A DNA stretch of 5,361 nt. Source: Cyclobacteriaceae bacterium (lineage in GTDB: Bacteria > Bacteroidota > Bacteroidia > Cytophagales > Cyclobacteriaceae). The stretch covers positions 1 to 5,361 of the forward strand of contig JAIENH010000168.1 in NCBI GenBank assembly GCA_019751475.1, read 5' to 3'. Under the pieces are notes generated by a model. The model was given only the letters and a program-made list of their open reading frames with translations, was not told the origin of the DNA and did not search any database. Shown piece by piece: positions 1 through 5,361 of the stretch. A program made the translations under genes and the position numbers. Position 1 is the first letter of the stretch. Each line of letters begins with the position of its first letter.

Positions 1-11
1 TGCTGTTTTTG

Positions 12-1067
12 TTACTGGCATAAATAGATATTTATTAGGTTTAATAGAAACTGCGAATGAATCACATTTTCCACATCATCTTTGTGCACCATCTCCACGG
101 TGGTGTGCATGTATTTTAGCGGAAGCGAGATAAGGGCAGAGGCTACACCCTCTGCCGAGTATGCAAATGAATCGGTGTCGGTGCCTGTCGAACGCGAAAC
201 GGCCTGGCGCTGAAACTTGATCTTCTTCTTCTCGGCCGTTTGTATAATCATTTTCAACACATTGTTTTGCACGGCCGGACCGTAGCAAACCACCGGGCCA
301 AGGCCGCATTTCAAATTGCCGCTTTCTTTTTTGTTGTACATAGGCGACTGTGTATCGTGCGTCACGTCTGTACAGATCGCCAGGTCGGGCTTGATGCGCC
401 TGGAGATCATCTCCGCCCCACGAAGGCCAATTTCTTCTTGTACAGCATTCACCACGTACAGTCCGAAAGGCAGTTTCTTTTTGTTTTCTTTCAATCTGCG
501 CGTTACTTCGGCAATCATAAACCCACCCATACGATTGTCAAGAGCGCGGCCTACAAAAAAATCTTTTCCAAGCTCAATGAACTCATCCTCAAACGTGATG
601 ACACAGCCCACATGTACACCTCTTTCTTCCACTTCCTTCTTGGAGCCTGCACCAATATCGATAAATATATTCTTGAGACTTGGGGCTTCCTCTTTTCCTG
701 CATCACGGACGTGAATAGCCGGCCAACCAAACACACCTTTCACAATGCCTTTGTCCGTATAAATATTCACACGCATGGAAGGGGCAATTTGATGATCAGA
801 ACCACCGTTGCGCCTCACATAGATGTAGCCCTCATCGGTGATGTAGTTGACAAACCAGGAAATTTCATCGGCATGCGCCTCGATCACCACCTTGTATTGC
901 GCTTTGGGATTTACGATGCCCACGGCTGTACCATAGACATCAATCATTTTATCATCGATATAGGGCTTTAGGTAATCGAGCCAAATCTGCTGGCCCGTGT
1001 ATTCAAAACCAGTAGGAGATGAATTATTGAGATAACTAAAAAGAAATTCTCTGCTTTTTTTGTCCAT
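12..1067 (-). CDS. M42-family metallo-aminopeptidase (glutamyl/leucyl aminopeptidase-like)
   Basis: Complete 351-residue cytosolic zinc or cobalt peptidase of the M42 (TET/FrvX-like) family, which removes N-terminal residues from peptides and usually assembles into a dodecameric tetrahedron. The dinuclear metal site is readable in order: H65 and D67 in EAHADEIS, bridging D177 in GRALDNR, general base E211 with ligand E212 in VQEEIGLRGAE, D234 in CTDVTHD and H321 in KYMHTTVE. Residues about 70-165 form the inserted dimerisation (PDZ-like) subdomain. The length is normal for the family and there is no signal peptide. The ATG is followed directly by a hydrophilic helix (MDKKSREFL) and sits 19 nt downstream of a good -7 box, so this start is favoured. 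It is transcribed divergently from the mntA-like gene, 42 bp away. Older annotations sometimes call this family 'cellulase M' or 'endoglucanase'; nothing here supports that. The exact substrate preference cannot be read from the sequence. Confidence 0.95.
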   Translation of the reverse strand: MDKKSREFLFSYLNNSSPTGFEYTGQQIWLDYLKPYIDDKMIDVYGTAVGIVNPKAQYKVVIEAHADEISWFVNYITDEGYIYVRRNGGSDHQIAPSMRVNIYTDKGIVKGVFGWPAIHVRDAGKEEAPSLKNIFIDIGAGSKKEVEERGVHVGCVITFEDEFIELGKDFFVGRALDNRMGGFMIAEVTRRLKENKKKLPFGLYVVNAVQEEIGLRGAEMISRRIKPDLAICTDVTHDTQSPMYNKKESGNLKCGLGPVVCYGPAVQNNVLKMIIQTAEKKKIKFQRQAVSRSTGTDTDSFAYSAEGVASALISLPLKYMHTTVEMVHKDDVENVIHSQFLLNLINIYLCQ

Positions 1068-1086
1068 GATAAAAACGGTTTACATT

Positions 1087-1094
1087 CAAATTTA
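1087..1094 (-). promoter_or_regulatory. Bacteroidota-type -7 promoter element for the M42 peptidase gene
   Basis: The minus strand reads TAAATTTG here, a perfect match to the Bacteroidota -7 consensus TAnnTTTG. It lies 19 nt upstream of the peptidase ATG and implies a very short leader of roughly 15 nt. A TTG at the usual -33 spacing (about 19 nt upstream) is not present; the nearest TTGs sit 11 and 25 nt away, so the upstream half is weak. The element lies in the 42-bp divergent spacer shared with the toxin-antitoxin module. Confidence 0.4.
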
Positions 1095-1109
1095 TCTTAA
1101 TTTTCCAAT

Positions 1110-1418
1110 ATGTTAGCTTCAATTTTAACAGATAATCTGCCCGGCATGACGCAAGTCTTTGAGAGGAACAAGGTGAAAAGAGCCTTTGCGTTTGGTTCTG
1201 TAACTTCCCCTAGATTCAATAAAGAGAGTGATGTAGACATTCTTATATCCTTTGAAGATGGTATGGATCCTATTGAATATGGTGAAAACTATTTCAAGGT
1301 TTTGTATTCTCTTCAAGATCTCTTACAAAGAGAAGTCGATTTAGTTACAGAACGCAGTTTAAAAAATCCGTATTTCATTGAAGAGGTAAACCGAACAAAG
1401 GTAGCCCTCTATGAATAA
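1110..1418 (+). CDS. mntA: MntA-like minimal nucleotidyltransferase antitoxin
   Basis: Complete 102-residue minimal nucleotidyltransferase (MNT) of the DNA polymerase beta superfamily. The catalytic signature GS-X10-DXD is exact: G29-S30, then D41 and D43, with D77 in REVDLV as the likely third metal-binding carboxylate. In characterised MNT/HEPN systems this protein is the antitoxin: it transfers AMP groups from ATP to a tyrosine of the partner HEPN toxin and so silences it. The following hepT-like gene overlaps its last 8 nt, the usual order and coupling for this family. The ATG at 1110 leaves about 25 residues before the GS motif, normal for the fold; the next ATG (1146) would cut the first helix. 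A possible but weak promoter is TTG at 1060-1062 with TACATTCA at 1081-1088. GC is about 37% across the pair, lower than the flanking genes. A stand-alone nucleotidyltransferase is unlikely given the partner. Confidence 0.9.
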   Translation: MLASILTDNLPGMTQVFERNKVKRAFAFGSVTSPRFNKESDVDILISFEDGMDPIEYGENYFKVLYSLQDLLQREVDLVTERSLKNPYFIEEVNRTKVALYE

Positions 1419-1746
1419 CGATATTCGAAAATACTTACGAGACATCCTAACTGCCATCGATTCAATTGATATTCATCTGGACAGGAAACGAGATTTTAAC
1501 TTATTCTTGAAAAATTTCACATCGCGAAGAGCTATTGAACGTGAGCTTGAAATTATCGGAGAAGCCACCAACCGTATACTCAAGATAGAGCCAGAAATCA
1601 AAATATCGGAAGGTAGATTGATTGTAGATCTACGGAATAAAGTTATCCACTCGTACGATACCGTGGATGAAATGATTCTTTGGAAAATCATCAATCGAGA
1701 TTTACCTGTTCTCAAAGAAGAAATCACAGCACTATTACAGCAATAA
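1411..1746 (+). CDS. hepT: HepT-like HEPN-domain RNase toxin (DUF86 family)
   Basis: Complete 111-residue all-helical HEPN protein of the HepT/DUF86 family. The active-site motif RX4HXY is present as R75-N-K-V-I-H80-S-Y82, followed by the family-typical DTVDE. A second family hallmark, IGEATNRI (49-56), forms part of the dimer core. HEPN toxins act as dimers that cleave RNA at a composite site made from the two R/H pairs; in characterised MntA-HepT pairs the tyrosine of this motif (here Y82) is the AMPylation target that inactivates the toxin. The start codon lies inside the end of mntA (8-nt overlap, +1 frame), so the two are probably translationally coupled. No residue of the motif is degraded, so the toxin is expected to be active. 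RNA target specificity (tRNA or mRNA) cannot be predicted from the sequence. Confidence 0.9.
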   Translation: MNNDIRKYLRDILTAIDSIDIHLDRKRDFNLFLKNFTSRRAIERELEIIGEATNRILKIEPEIKISEGRLIVDLRNKVIHSYDTVDEMILWKIINRDLPVLKEEITALLQQ

Positions 1747-1835
1747 GTCTTTTTGATTTACAATCGTTATGACAATCGAATAGTTCAAATTAGCAAAGAG
1801 GTTGCGTAGAATAAGCCACCTATTCTCTACACACT

Positions 1836-3398
1836 TTACAACGGAATATTCCCATGCTTCTTCTTTGGCAAGGTGGCCACTTTATTCTCGAGCATTTGAA
1901 ATGCGCGGATCAACTTTTCACGCGTCTGATCAGGATAAATCACCTCGTCTACATAGCCCCGGTGCGCAGCGCGATAAGGATTAGCAAATTTTCGGGTGTA
2001 CTCATCCACTTTTTCATTGAGCTTAGCCTCCGGATCAGCAGCCTCCGAGATTTCTTTTTTGAAAATAATTTCGGCTGCTCCTTTGGCACCCATCACGGCA
2101 ATCTCAGCTGTAGGCCATGCATAGTTCAAGTCAGCACCGATGTGTTTGGAGTTCATCACATCGTAGGCACCGCCATAGGCCTTGCGTGTGATTACTGTTA
2201 CTCGTGGTACGGTAGCCTCTGAAAAGGCATACAGCAGCTTGGCACCATTGACGATAATGCCGTTCCACTCCTGGTCAGTGCCTGGTAAAAAGCCCGGCAC
2301 ATCTTCCAGCACGAGCAACGGAATATTAAAGCTATCGCAGAAGCGCACAAAACGAGCGCCTTTCACACTGCTGTCAATATCGAGTACGCCAGCCAATGAA
2401 GCGGGTTGATTACCTACAATGCCAATACTTCTTCCGGCCAATCGCGCAAAGCCCACCACGATGTTTTCAGCAAAATTTTTATGCACTTCAAAAAAACTTC
2501 CTTCGTCCACTACTCCACTGATCACCTCACGCATATCGTAAGGTTGGTTGGGATTAGCAGGCACGATGTTGTTTAACACGGGGCGCTTCTCATTTCCGGA
2601 AGTGTAAGCTGCGCGTGGCGCATCGTCTTCACAATTTTGAGGCAGGTAGCTAAACAGTTTTTTTATCTGGGCAATGCACTCGGCCTCATTGGCGCAGGCG
2701 AAATGTGTAACCCCGCTTTTGGTGCTATGTGTGGAAGCGCCACCCAATTCTTCGGCCGTCACGTTTTCATGCGTTACAGTCTTTACCACGTTGGGACCGG
2801 TGACGAACATAAACGAAGTATTCTCCACCATAAAAATAAAGTCGGTCATGGCTGGTGAATAAACAGCCCCGCCTGCACACGGGCCCATGATGGCTGAAAT
2901 CTGCGGCACCACTCCCGATGCCATTACATTGCGATAGAAAATATCTGCATAGCCTCCCAGCGACACTACTCCTTCCTGAATGCGTGCTCCTCCCGAATCG
3001 TTGAGACCAATAACAGGAGCGCCATTCTTCATGGCCAGCTCCATAATCTTTACAATTTTCTCTGCATGCGTTTCGGAAAGCGAACCTCCAAAGACGGTAA
3101 AATCCTGCGAGAAGACATACACCAACCGTCCATCAATGGTGCCATAGCCTGTCACCACACCATCACCGAGATAATGTTCTTTGTCTAGCCCAAAGTCCTT
3201 GCTTCTGTGCATCACGAATTTACCCAACTCTTCAAAGGAGCCTTCATCCAACAATAGGTGAACACGTTCGCGGGCCGTTAGCTTGCCCTTGGCGTGCTGC
3301 TGTTCAATGCGCTTCTCTCCACCGCCCAGGAGCGACTCCTTGTTTTTGCGGTCCAGTTCTTTGAATTTCTCTTCAACCGGTGACTTAGGATGACTCAT
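1836..3398 (-). CDS. pccB: Acyl-CoA carboxylase carboxyltransferase subunit (propionyl-CoA carboxylase beta chain)
   Basis: Complete 520-residue carboxyltransferase of the biotin-dependent acyl-CoA carboxylase family; it moves CO2 from carboxybiotin to propionyl-CoA, giving (S)-methylmalonyl-CoA in the cytosol. It has the two crotonase-like halves. The N half carries the acyl-CoA site with [10 protein letters not shown] (134-143) and the oxyanion glycines in [10 protein letters not shown] (174-183). The C half carries [21 protein letters not shown] (406-415) and [14 protein letters not shown] (428-441). The protein ends in KKHGNIPL, much like mitochondrial PCCB. D413 occupies the position of the Asp in Streptomyces PccB that favours propionyl-CoA over acetyl-CoA (Ile in the acetyl-using relative), so the propionyl assignment is favoured; the related decarboxylase or transcarboxylase (MmdA) subunit remains possible. 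No biotin carboxylase or biotin-carrier gene is adjacent, so its partners must lie elsewhere. GC is about 49% in sampled blocks. The ATG is preceded by an A-rich leader with a weak AAGGA. Confidence 0.93.
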   Translation of the reverse strand: MSHPKSPVEEKFKELDRKNKESLLGGGEKRIEQQHAKGKLTARERVHLLLDEGSFEELGKFVMHRSKDFGLDKEHYLGDGVVTGYGTIDGRLVYVFSQDFTVFGGSLSETHAEKIVKIMELAMKNGAPVIGLNDSGGARIQEGVVSLGGYADIFYRNVMASGVVPQISAIMGPCAGGAVYSPAMTDFIFMVENTSFMFVTGPNVVKTVTHENVTAEELGGASTHSTKSGVTHFACANEAECIAQIKKLFSYLPQNCEDDAPRAAYTSGNEKRPVLNNIVPANPNQPYDMREVISGVVDEGSFFEVHKNFAENIVVGFARLAGRSIGIVGNQPASLAGVLDIDSSVKGARFVRFCDSFNIPLLVLEDVPGFLPGTDQEWNGIIVNGAKLLYAFSEATVPRVTVITRKAYGGAYDVMNSKHIGADLNYAWPTAEIAVMGAKGAAEIIFKKEISEAADPEAKLNEKVDEYTRKFANPYRAAHRGYVDEVIYPDQTREKLIRAFQMLENKVATLPKKKHGNIPL

Positions 3399-3417
3399 AT
3401 TTCCTTTCGTTGAGTTT

Positions 3418-3425
3418 CAAATATA
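3418..3425 (-). promoter_or_regulatory. Bacteroidota-type -7 promoter element for pccB
   Basis: The minus strand reads TATATTTG, a perfect TAnnTTTG match, ending 19 nt upstream of the pccB ATG. This is the same spacing as the -7 box upstream of the peptidase gene. No TTG lies at the optimal -33 spacing; only a TTA about 22 nt upstream is present. The element overlaps the far upstream part of the open frame of the divergent phosphatase gene, which argues against the TTG start of that frame. Confidence 0.4.
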
Positions 3426-3487
3426 AGTATTGTTTGTGCCGATATGCTAACTTGGGTTACTTCGCAAATATGCCCGATTTTCAGCTG

Positions 3488-4420
3488 ATGACATCGACAC
3501 GATTAGCCGTAATCGACCTGGGCACAAACACGTTTCACCTCCTGATTGCTGAAAAAAAGGGTGAAAAAATAACCATCCTGCACCGCGAAAAGCAACCCGT
3601 AAAAATCGGTGTGGGTGGCATTAATCGAAATACCATCACTGCCGAGGCTGCGGACCGGGCAGTAAAATGCCTGACCCAATTTCAACAGACGATTAAGGCA
3701 TGGAATGTGACAGCTGTTCAGGCCATTGGCACAAGTGCCTTGCGCAATGCAAACAATCGGCACGAAGTAATTAGAAAAATTCAAGACGCTATGGGCATTG
3801 AGGTAAAGCTTATCTCCGGCAGCCAGGAAGCAGAGTTGATCTACCGAGGAGTACGCTCTGCCGTTGACTTGGGTAATCCACCAGCCTTGATCGTGGACAT
3901 TGGAGGAGGAAGTGTTGAGTTCATCATTGGCAACGCTGAAACAATTTTCTGGAAAGAGAGCTTTGAAGTTGGCGGGCAGCGATTACTGGAGCAATTTCAA
4001 AAACACGATCCCATTCTCAAGGAAGAAGTAGCGGCCTTGCACGCGTATCTTCTATCATCTCTTCAGCCACTTAATCGGTCAATGGAACAATTCCGACCCA
4101 CGGTATTGGTTGGCTCATCCGGAACATTTGACACCTTGAGTGAAATTTATTGCCATCGAAACAACCTGCCCTTTTCAGAGGAGCAACCAGAGACGCCTCT
4201 CACGATTGATGCTTTTCATGAAATTCATCAGGAGTTTTTGCGAAAGAACCGGGCTGAACGCATGGCCATAGCAGGCATGATCGAACTGCGGGTCGATATG
4301 ATTGTAGTGGCGTGTTGCCTCATTGATTGGCTACTGGCAAGCTACCCGTTGCTAAATCAAATCCGTGTATCATCATTTGCCTTGAAGGAAGGAGTATTAT
4401 CAGAAATGATTAAAGAATGA
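3488..4420 (+). CDS. Ppx/GppA-family phosphatase (exopolyphosphatase or pppGpp phosphohydrolase)
   Basis: A 310-residue protein of the ASKHA-fold Ppx/GppA family, which removes terminal phosphate from polyphosphate or from the alarmone pppGpp; sequence alone does not separate the two activities. Phosphate-1 loop IDLGTNTFHLLIA (9-21); catalytic-glutamate region ISGSQEAELIY (109-119), with E114 the likely base; phosphate-2 loop VDIGGGSVEF (136-145); and VGSSGTFDTL (208-217). The length matches the short, two-lobed family members that lack the C-terminal HD-like extension of Escherichia coli Ppx. The frame is open from a TTG at 3410, with ATGs at 3470 and 3488. The family usually begins a few residues before the first loop, so 3488 is preferred; 3470 (six residues longer) is a real alternative. 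The stretch 3410-3469 overlaps the putative pccB promoter and is rich in Tyr and Cys, unlike a conserved N terminus. The gene is divergent from pccB and convergent with the Kazal gene, leaving only 17 bp between stop codons. Confidence 0.88.
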   Translation: MTSTRLAVIDLGTNTFHLLIAEKKGEKITILHREKQPVKIGVGGINRNTITAEAADRAVKCLTQFQQTIKAWNVTAVQAIGTSALRNANNRHEVIRKIQDAMGIEVKLISGSQEAELIYRGVRSAVDLGNPPALIVDIGGGSVEFIIGNAETIFWKESFEVGGQRLLEQFQKHDPILKEEVAALHAYLLSSLQPLNRSMEQFRPTVLVGSSGTFDTLSEIYCHRNNLPFSEEQPETPLTIDAFHEIHQEFLRKNRAERMAIAGMIELRVDMIVVACCLIDWLLASYPLLNQIRVSSFALKEGVLSEMIKE

Positions 4421-4437
4421 AAAGTTATTGGCACAAC

Positions 4438-4995
4438 TTACCTACGACTCTTCCGAGGACATTCTCCCACATCAAAAATTAGTATGCCATTCTTTAAGGC
4501 CTCACAGGCATTGCCATATGTAACCGAGTCACAGCCGCAAACAGGTCGATAGATTCGATGACAGGCATGATCGACTAAAGTCTGCTTCAGCTCCGGTTCC
4601 TGGCAAGGCAATATCGACTTTAAAAATTCTACTTGGTGATCATTTTCCTCTACAGCAATTAGTTTTGATTTTTCATCAATAAAATATTGACACCTATCTT
4701 TTGCACTACCGAAAATCAAATATTTTCTTCCCAAAATAAAAATCGATTGTAACTCTTTTCTATTGATTACATCCACATCATTATCCACATCATTGTCTGG
4801 ACAAGTACCTCCTTTAAGACAGGTATTGATTGAGCAGTATAGGTTATCGGAATCAAAATCTGTAATCGTAGCAAGGACAATGAAGTCAAACTTCTTTGTC
4901 ATCTCAACATCCAATGCTTCTTGCGCATGAAGTTTCTGTTCACTCATTACCATTATTGAAATAATAAACAAAAACGAGCTAATGAGCTTCTGCAT
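4438..4995 (-). CDS. Secreted Kazal-type protease-inhibitor domain protein
   Basis: A 185-residue exported protein. Residues 1-24 form a signal peptide (MQKL, hydrophobic SFLFIISIMVM, then HAQ, with likely cleavage after HAQ25 or just before). Residues 131-179 form a bacterial Kazal domain with six cysteines (C131, C145, C153, C155, C164, C179) and the core YRPVCGCDSVTYGNACEA. Kazal domains block serine proteases by a substrate-like loop; counting from C145 gives P1 = R147 and P1' = I148, suggesting a trypsin-like target. Residues about 26-125 are not confidently assignable; DFIVLATITDF, an LKG, GRKYLIFG and C102 vaguely recall NTR/TIMP-like OB-fold domains, but the N-terminal Cys of TIMPs is absent. 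An acidic DNDVDNDVD stretch lies at 67-75. The frame is open to 5052, but that start precedes the signal peptide by 19 residues and overlaps the upstream gene, so 4995 is chosen. The gene lies 47 bp downstream of an outer-membrane barrel gene on the same strand. Confidence 0.8.
   Translation of the reverse strand: MQKLISSFLFIISIMVMSEQKLHAQEALDVEMTKKFDFIVLATITDFDSDNLYCSINTCLKGGTCPDNDVDNDVDVINRKELQSIFILGRKYLIFGSAKDRCQYFIDEKSKLIAVEENDHQVEFLKSILPCQEPELKQTLVDHACHRIYRPVCGCDSVTYGNACEALKNGILIFDVGECPRKSRR
4771..4794. repeat. Perfect 12-bp tandem duplication inside the Kazal gene
   Basis: ATCCACATCATT occurs twice head to tail, with no mismatch. On the coding (minus) strand each unit encodes Asn-Asp-Val-Asp, and with the preceding Asp it makes the acidic DNDVDNDVD segment (residues 67-75 of the secreted protein). 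The unit is in frame, so copy-number change would alter only the length of the acidic loop. Confidence 0.9.
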
Positions 4996-5004
4996 GTCAA
5001 TATT

Positions 5005-5033
5005 CAAATTAAAAAATCTCACTCCTATACCAA
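5005..5033 (-). promoter_or_regulatory. Possible -33/-7 promoter for the Kazal protein gene
   Basis: The minus strand carries TTG (5031-5033), an 18-nt gap and TTAATTTG (5005-5012), close to the Bacteroidota pattern TTG-N19-TAnnTTTG with one mismatch in the -7 box. It fits inside the 47-bp gap after the barrel gene. It would place the transcript start only a few bases from the ATG at 4995, giving a nearly leaderless message, and would exclude the longer frame starting at 5052. Confidence 0.35.
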
Positions 5034-5042
5034 GAGTTACAC

Positions 5043-5361
5043 TCAAAACCAAGCCGTCAAACTACCTGACACAAGCGTATCATCGCCAACAGGCCGGTTG
5101 TTTCTGTCGAAGTAAATCCGATCGACAGAAAAAAACTGCCTTACTTCAAACCGGAGCAAGGCCAATCGGTGCATCTTGATATTCAAACACGCACCCGTGC
5201 TGGAGGCAACTAAACCGGGCGAACCCGTAATGCTCGATTCAAAGATGGCTCCGTTGCTATCATTGTAGTGCTCGATCCGGCCTGAAATGGAAACCGTCTC
5301 CGAAATAGCATAACTCCCGATAAGGTTGGCTTGCCACCAGGTGGCTGTAGGCAAGCCTGCT
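5043..5361 (-). CDS. Outer-membrane beta-barrel protein, OmpL-like porin type (C-terminal fragment)
   Basis: Partial gene: the frame is open through the right edge, so its 5' part is outside the window, and the apparent TTG start at 5354 is internal. The visible 106 or so residues alternate polar and hydrophobic residues in strand-like blocks (ANLIGSYAISETVSISGRIE, LNIKMHRLALLRFEVRQFFS) and end in LVSGSLTAWF with a terminal Phe, the usual C-terminal beta-signal recognised by the BAM complex. The pattern WWQANLIGSY...ISGRIEHYNDSNG, then an RFE-R strand and a D-R-N-N-R-P loop before the last strand, resembles the putative beta-barrel porin-2 (OmpL-like) family common in Bacteroidota. Cargo is unknown. 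It may be co-transcribed with the downstream Kazal gene. A 10-bp inverted repeat lies within it. Confidence 0.75.
   Translation of the reverse strand, partial: AGLPTATWWQANLIGSYAISETVSISGRIEHYNDSNGAIFESSITGSPGLVASSTGACLNIKMHRLALLRFEVRQFFSVDRIYFDRNNRPVGDDTLVSGSLTAWF
5101..5131. repeat. 10-bp perfect inverted repeat within the barrel gene
   Basis: TTTCTGTCGA (5101-5110) and TCGACAGAAA (5122-5131) are exact reverse complements, separated by 11 nt. The stem would form in the mRNA near the 3' end of the barrel gene, encoding the segment FSVDRIYFDRN. On neither strand is it followed by a T-run (a run of A follows on plus), so it is not an intrinsic terminator. It may simply reflect the similar coding of the SVDR and FDR turns. 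Confidence 0.7.

Noticed and set aside
240..971. 243-codon open frame on the plus strand, antisense to the M42 peptidase gene
   Set aside because: The minus-strand frame carries every M42 metal ligand; the plus-strand translation is His/Arg/Thr-rich with no recognisable motif and is a shadow frame.
1473..1727. Minus-strand frame antisense to hepT
   Set aside because: It shows no motif, and its translation is Ser/Arg/Ile-rich as expected from reverse reading of an AT-rich gene.
1760..1778. ACAATCG direct repeat (1760-1766 and 1772-1778) after hepT
   Set aside because: Two 7-bp copies in an AT-rich spacer are expected by chance, and no matching site lies upstream of the toxin-antitoxin genes to suggest an operator.
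1786..1793. CTAATTTG on the minus strand as a promoter antisense to hepT
   Set aside because: It has a mismatch in the -7 box, no TTG at the -33 spacing, and no gene to drive.
1806..1830. Hairpin AGAATA / TATTCT (loop 1814-1820) between the converging hepT and pccB genes, considered as a terminator
   Set aside because: The stem is only 6 AT-rich pairs plus a bulged 2-bp extension, with no T-run on either side; it is too weak to call.
4996..5052. Longer start of the Kazal protein at 5052
   Set aside because: It would put 19 residues before a clear signal peptide and overlap the barrel gene's last codons; the ATG at 4995 directly begins a normal signal peptide.

Overview
The window looks like a chromosomal segment from a member of the Bacteroidota, most likely a Cytophagales-type environmental bacterium; this is an inference. 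It rests on A-rich leaders without strong Shine-Dalgarno sequences, on -7 boxes of the TAnnTTTG type upstream of two genes, on a PccB-type carboxyltransferase and a compact one-domain Ppx/GppA protein, and on the tail of an OmpL-like outer-membrane barrel. No IS element, phage gene, tRNA, rRNA or CRISPR array is visible.

Layout, left to right. (1) Minus strand, 12-1067: a complete M42-family metallo-aminopeptidase with all metal ligands present. (2) Plus strand, 1110-1418 and 1411-1746: a two-gene MNT/HEPN toxin-antitoxin module of the MntA-HepT type, with overlapping genes and intact catalytic motifs. (3) Minus strand, 1836-3398: a full-length biotin-dependent acyl-CoA carboxylase beta subunit, best read as propionyl-CoA carboxylase beta. 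(4) Plus strand, about 3488-4420: a Ppx/GppA-family phosphatase. (5) Minus strand, 4438-4995: a small secreted protein ending in a six-cysteine Kazal-type protease-inhibitor domain behind a poorly recognised, possibly NTR-like domain. (6) Minus strand, 5043 to the right edge: the C-terminal end of an outer-membrane beta-barrel protein, cut by the window.

The peptidase, carboxylase and phosphatase genes are housekeeping functions (peptide turnover, propionyl-CoA to methylmalonyl-CoA, phosphate or alarmone metabolism) and do not form one pathway. The accessory content is the toxin-antitoxin pair, which is distinctly more AT-rich (about 37% GC by hand count, against about 49% in sampled parts of the flanking genes), and the secreted Kazal protein, whose N-terminal half is about 32% GC and whose Kazal half is about 48%. 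Coding density is high and no stretch over 300 bases lacks a gene. I see no clearly undescribed system. The best leads are the two-domain secreted inhibitor-like protein beside an outer-membrane barrel, and the intact MntA-HepT module inserted between housekeeping genes.
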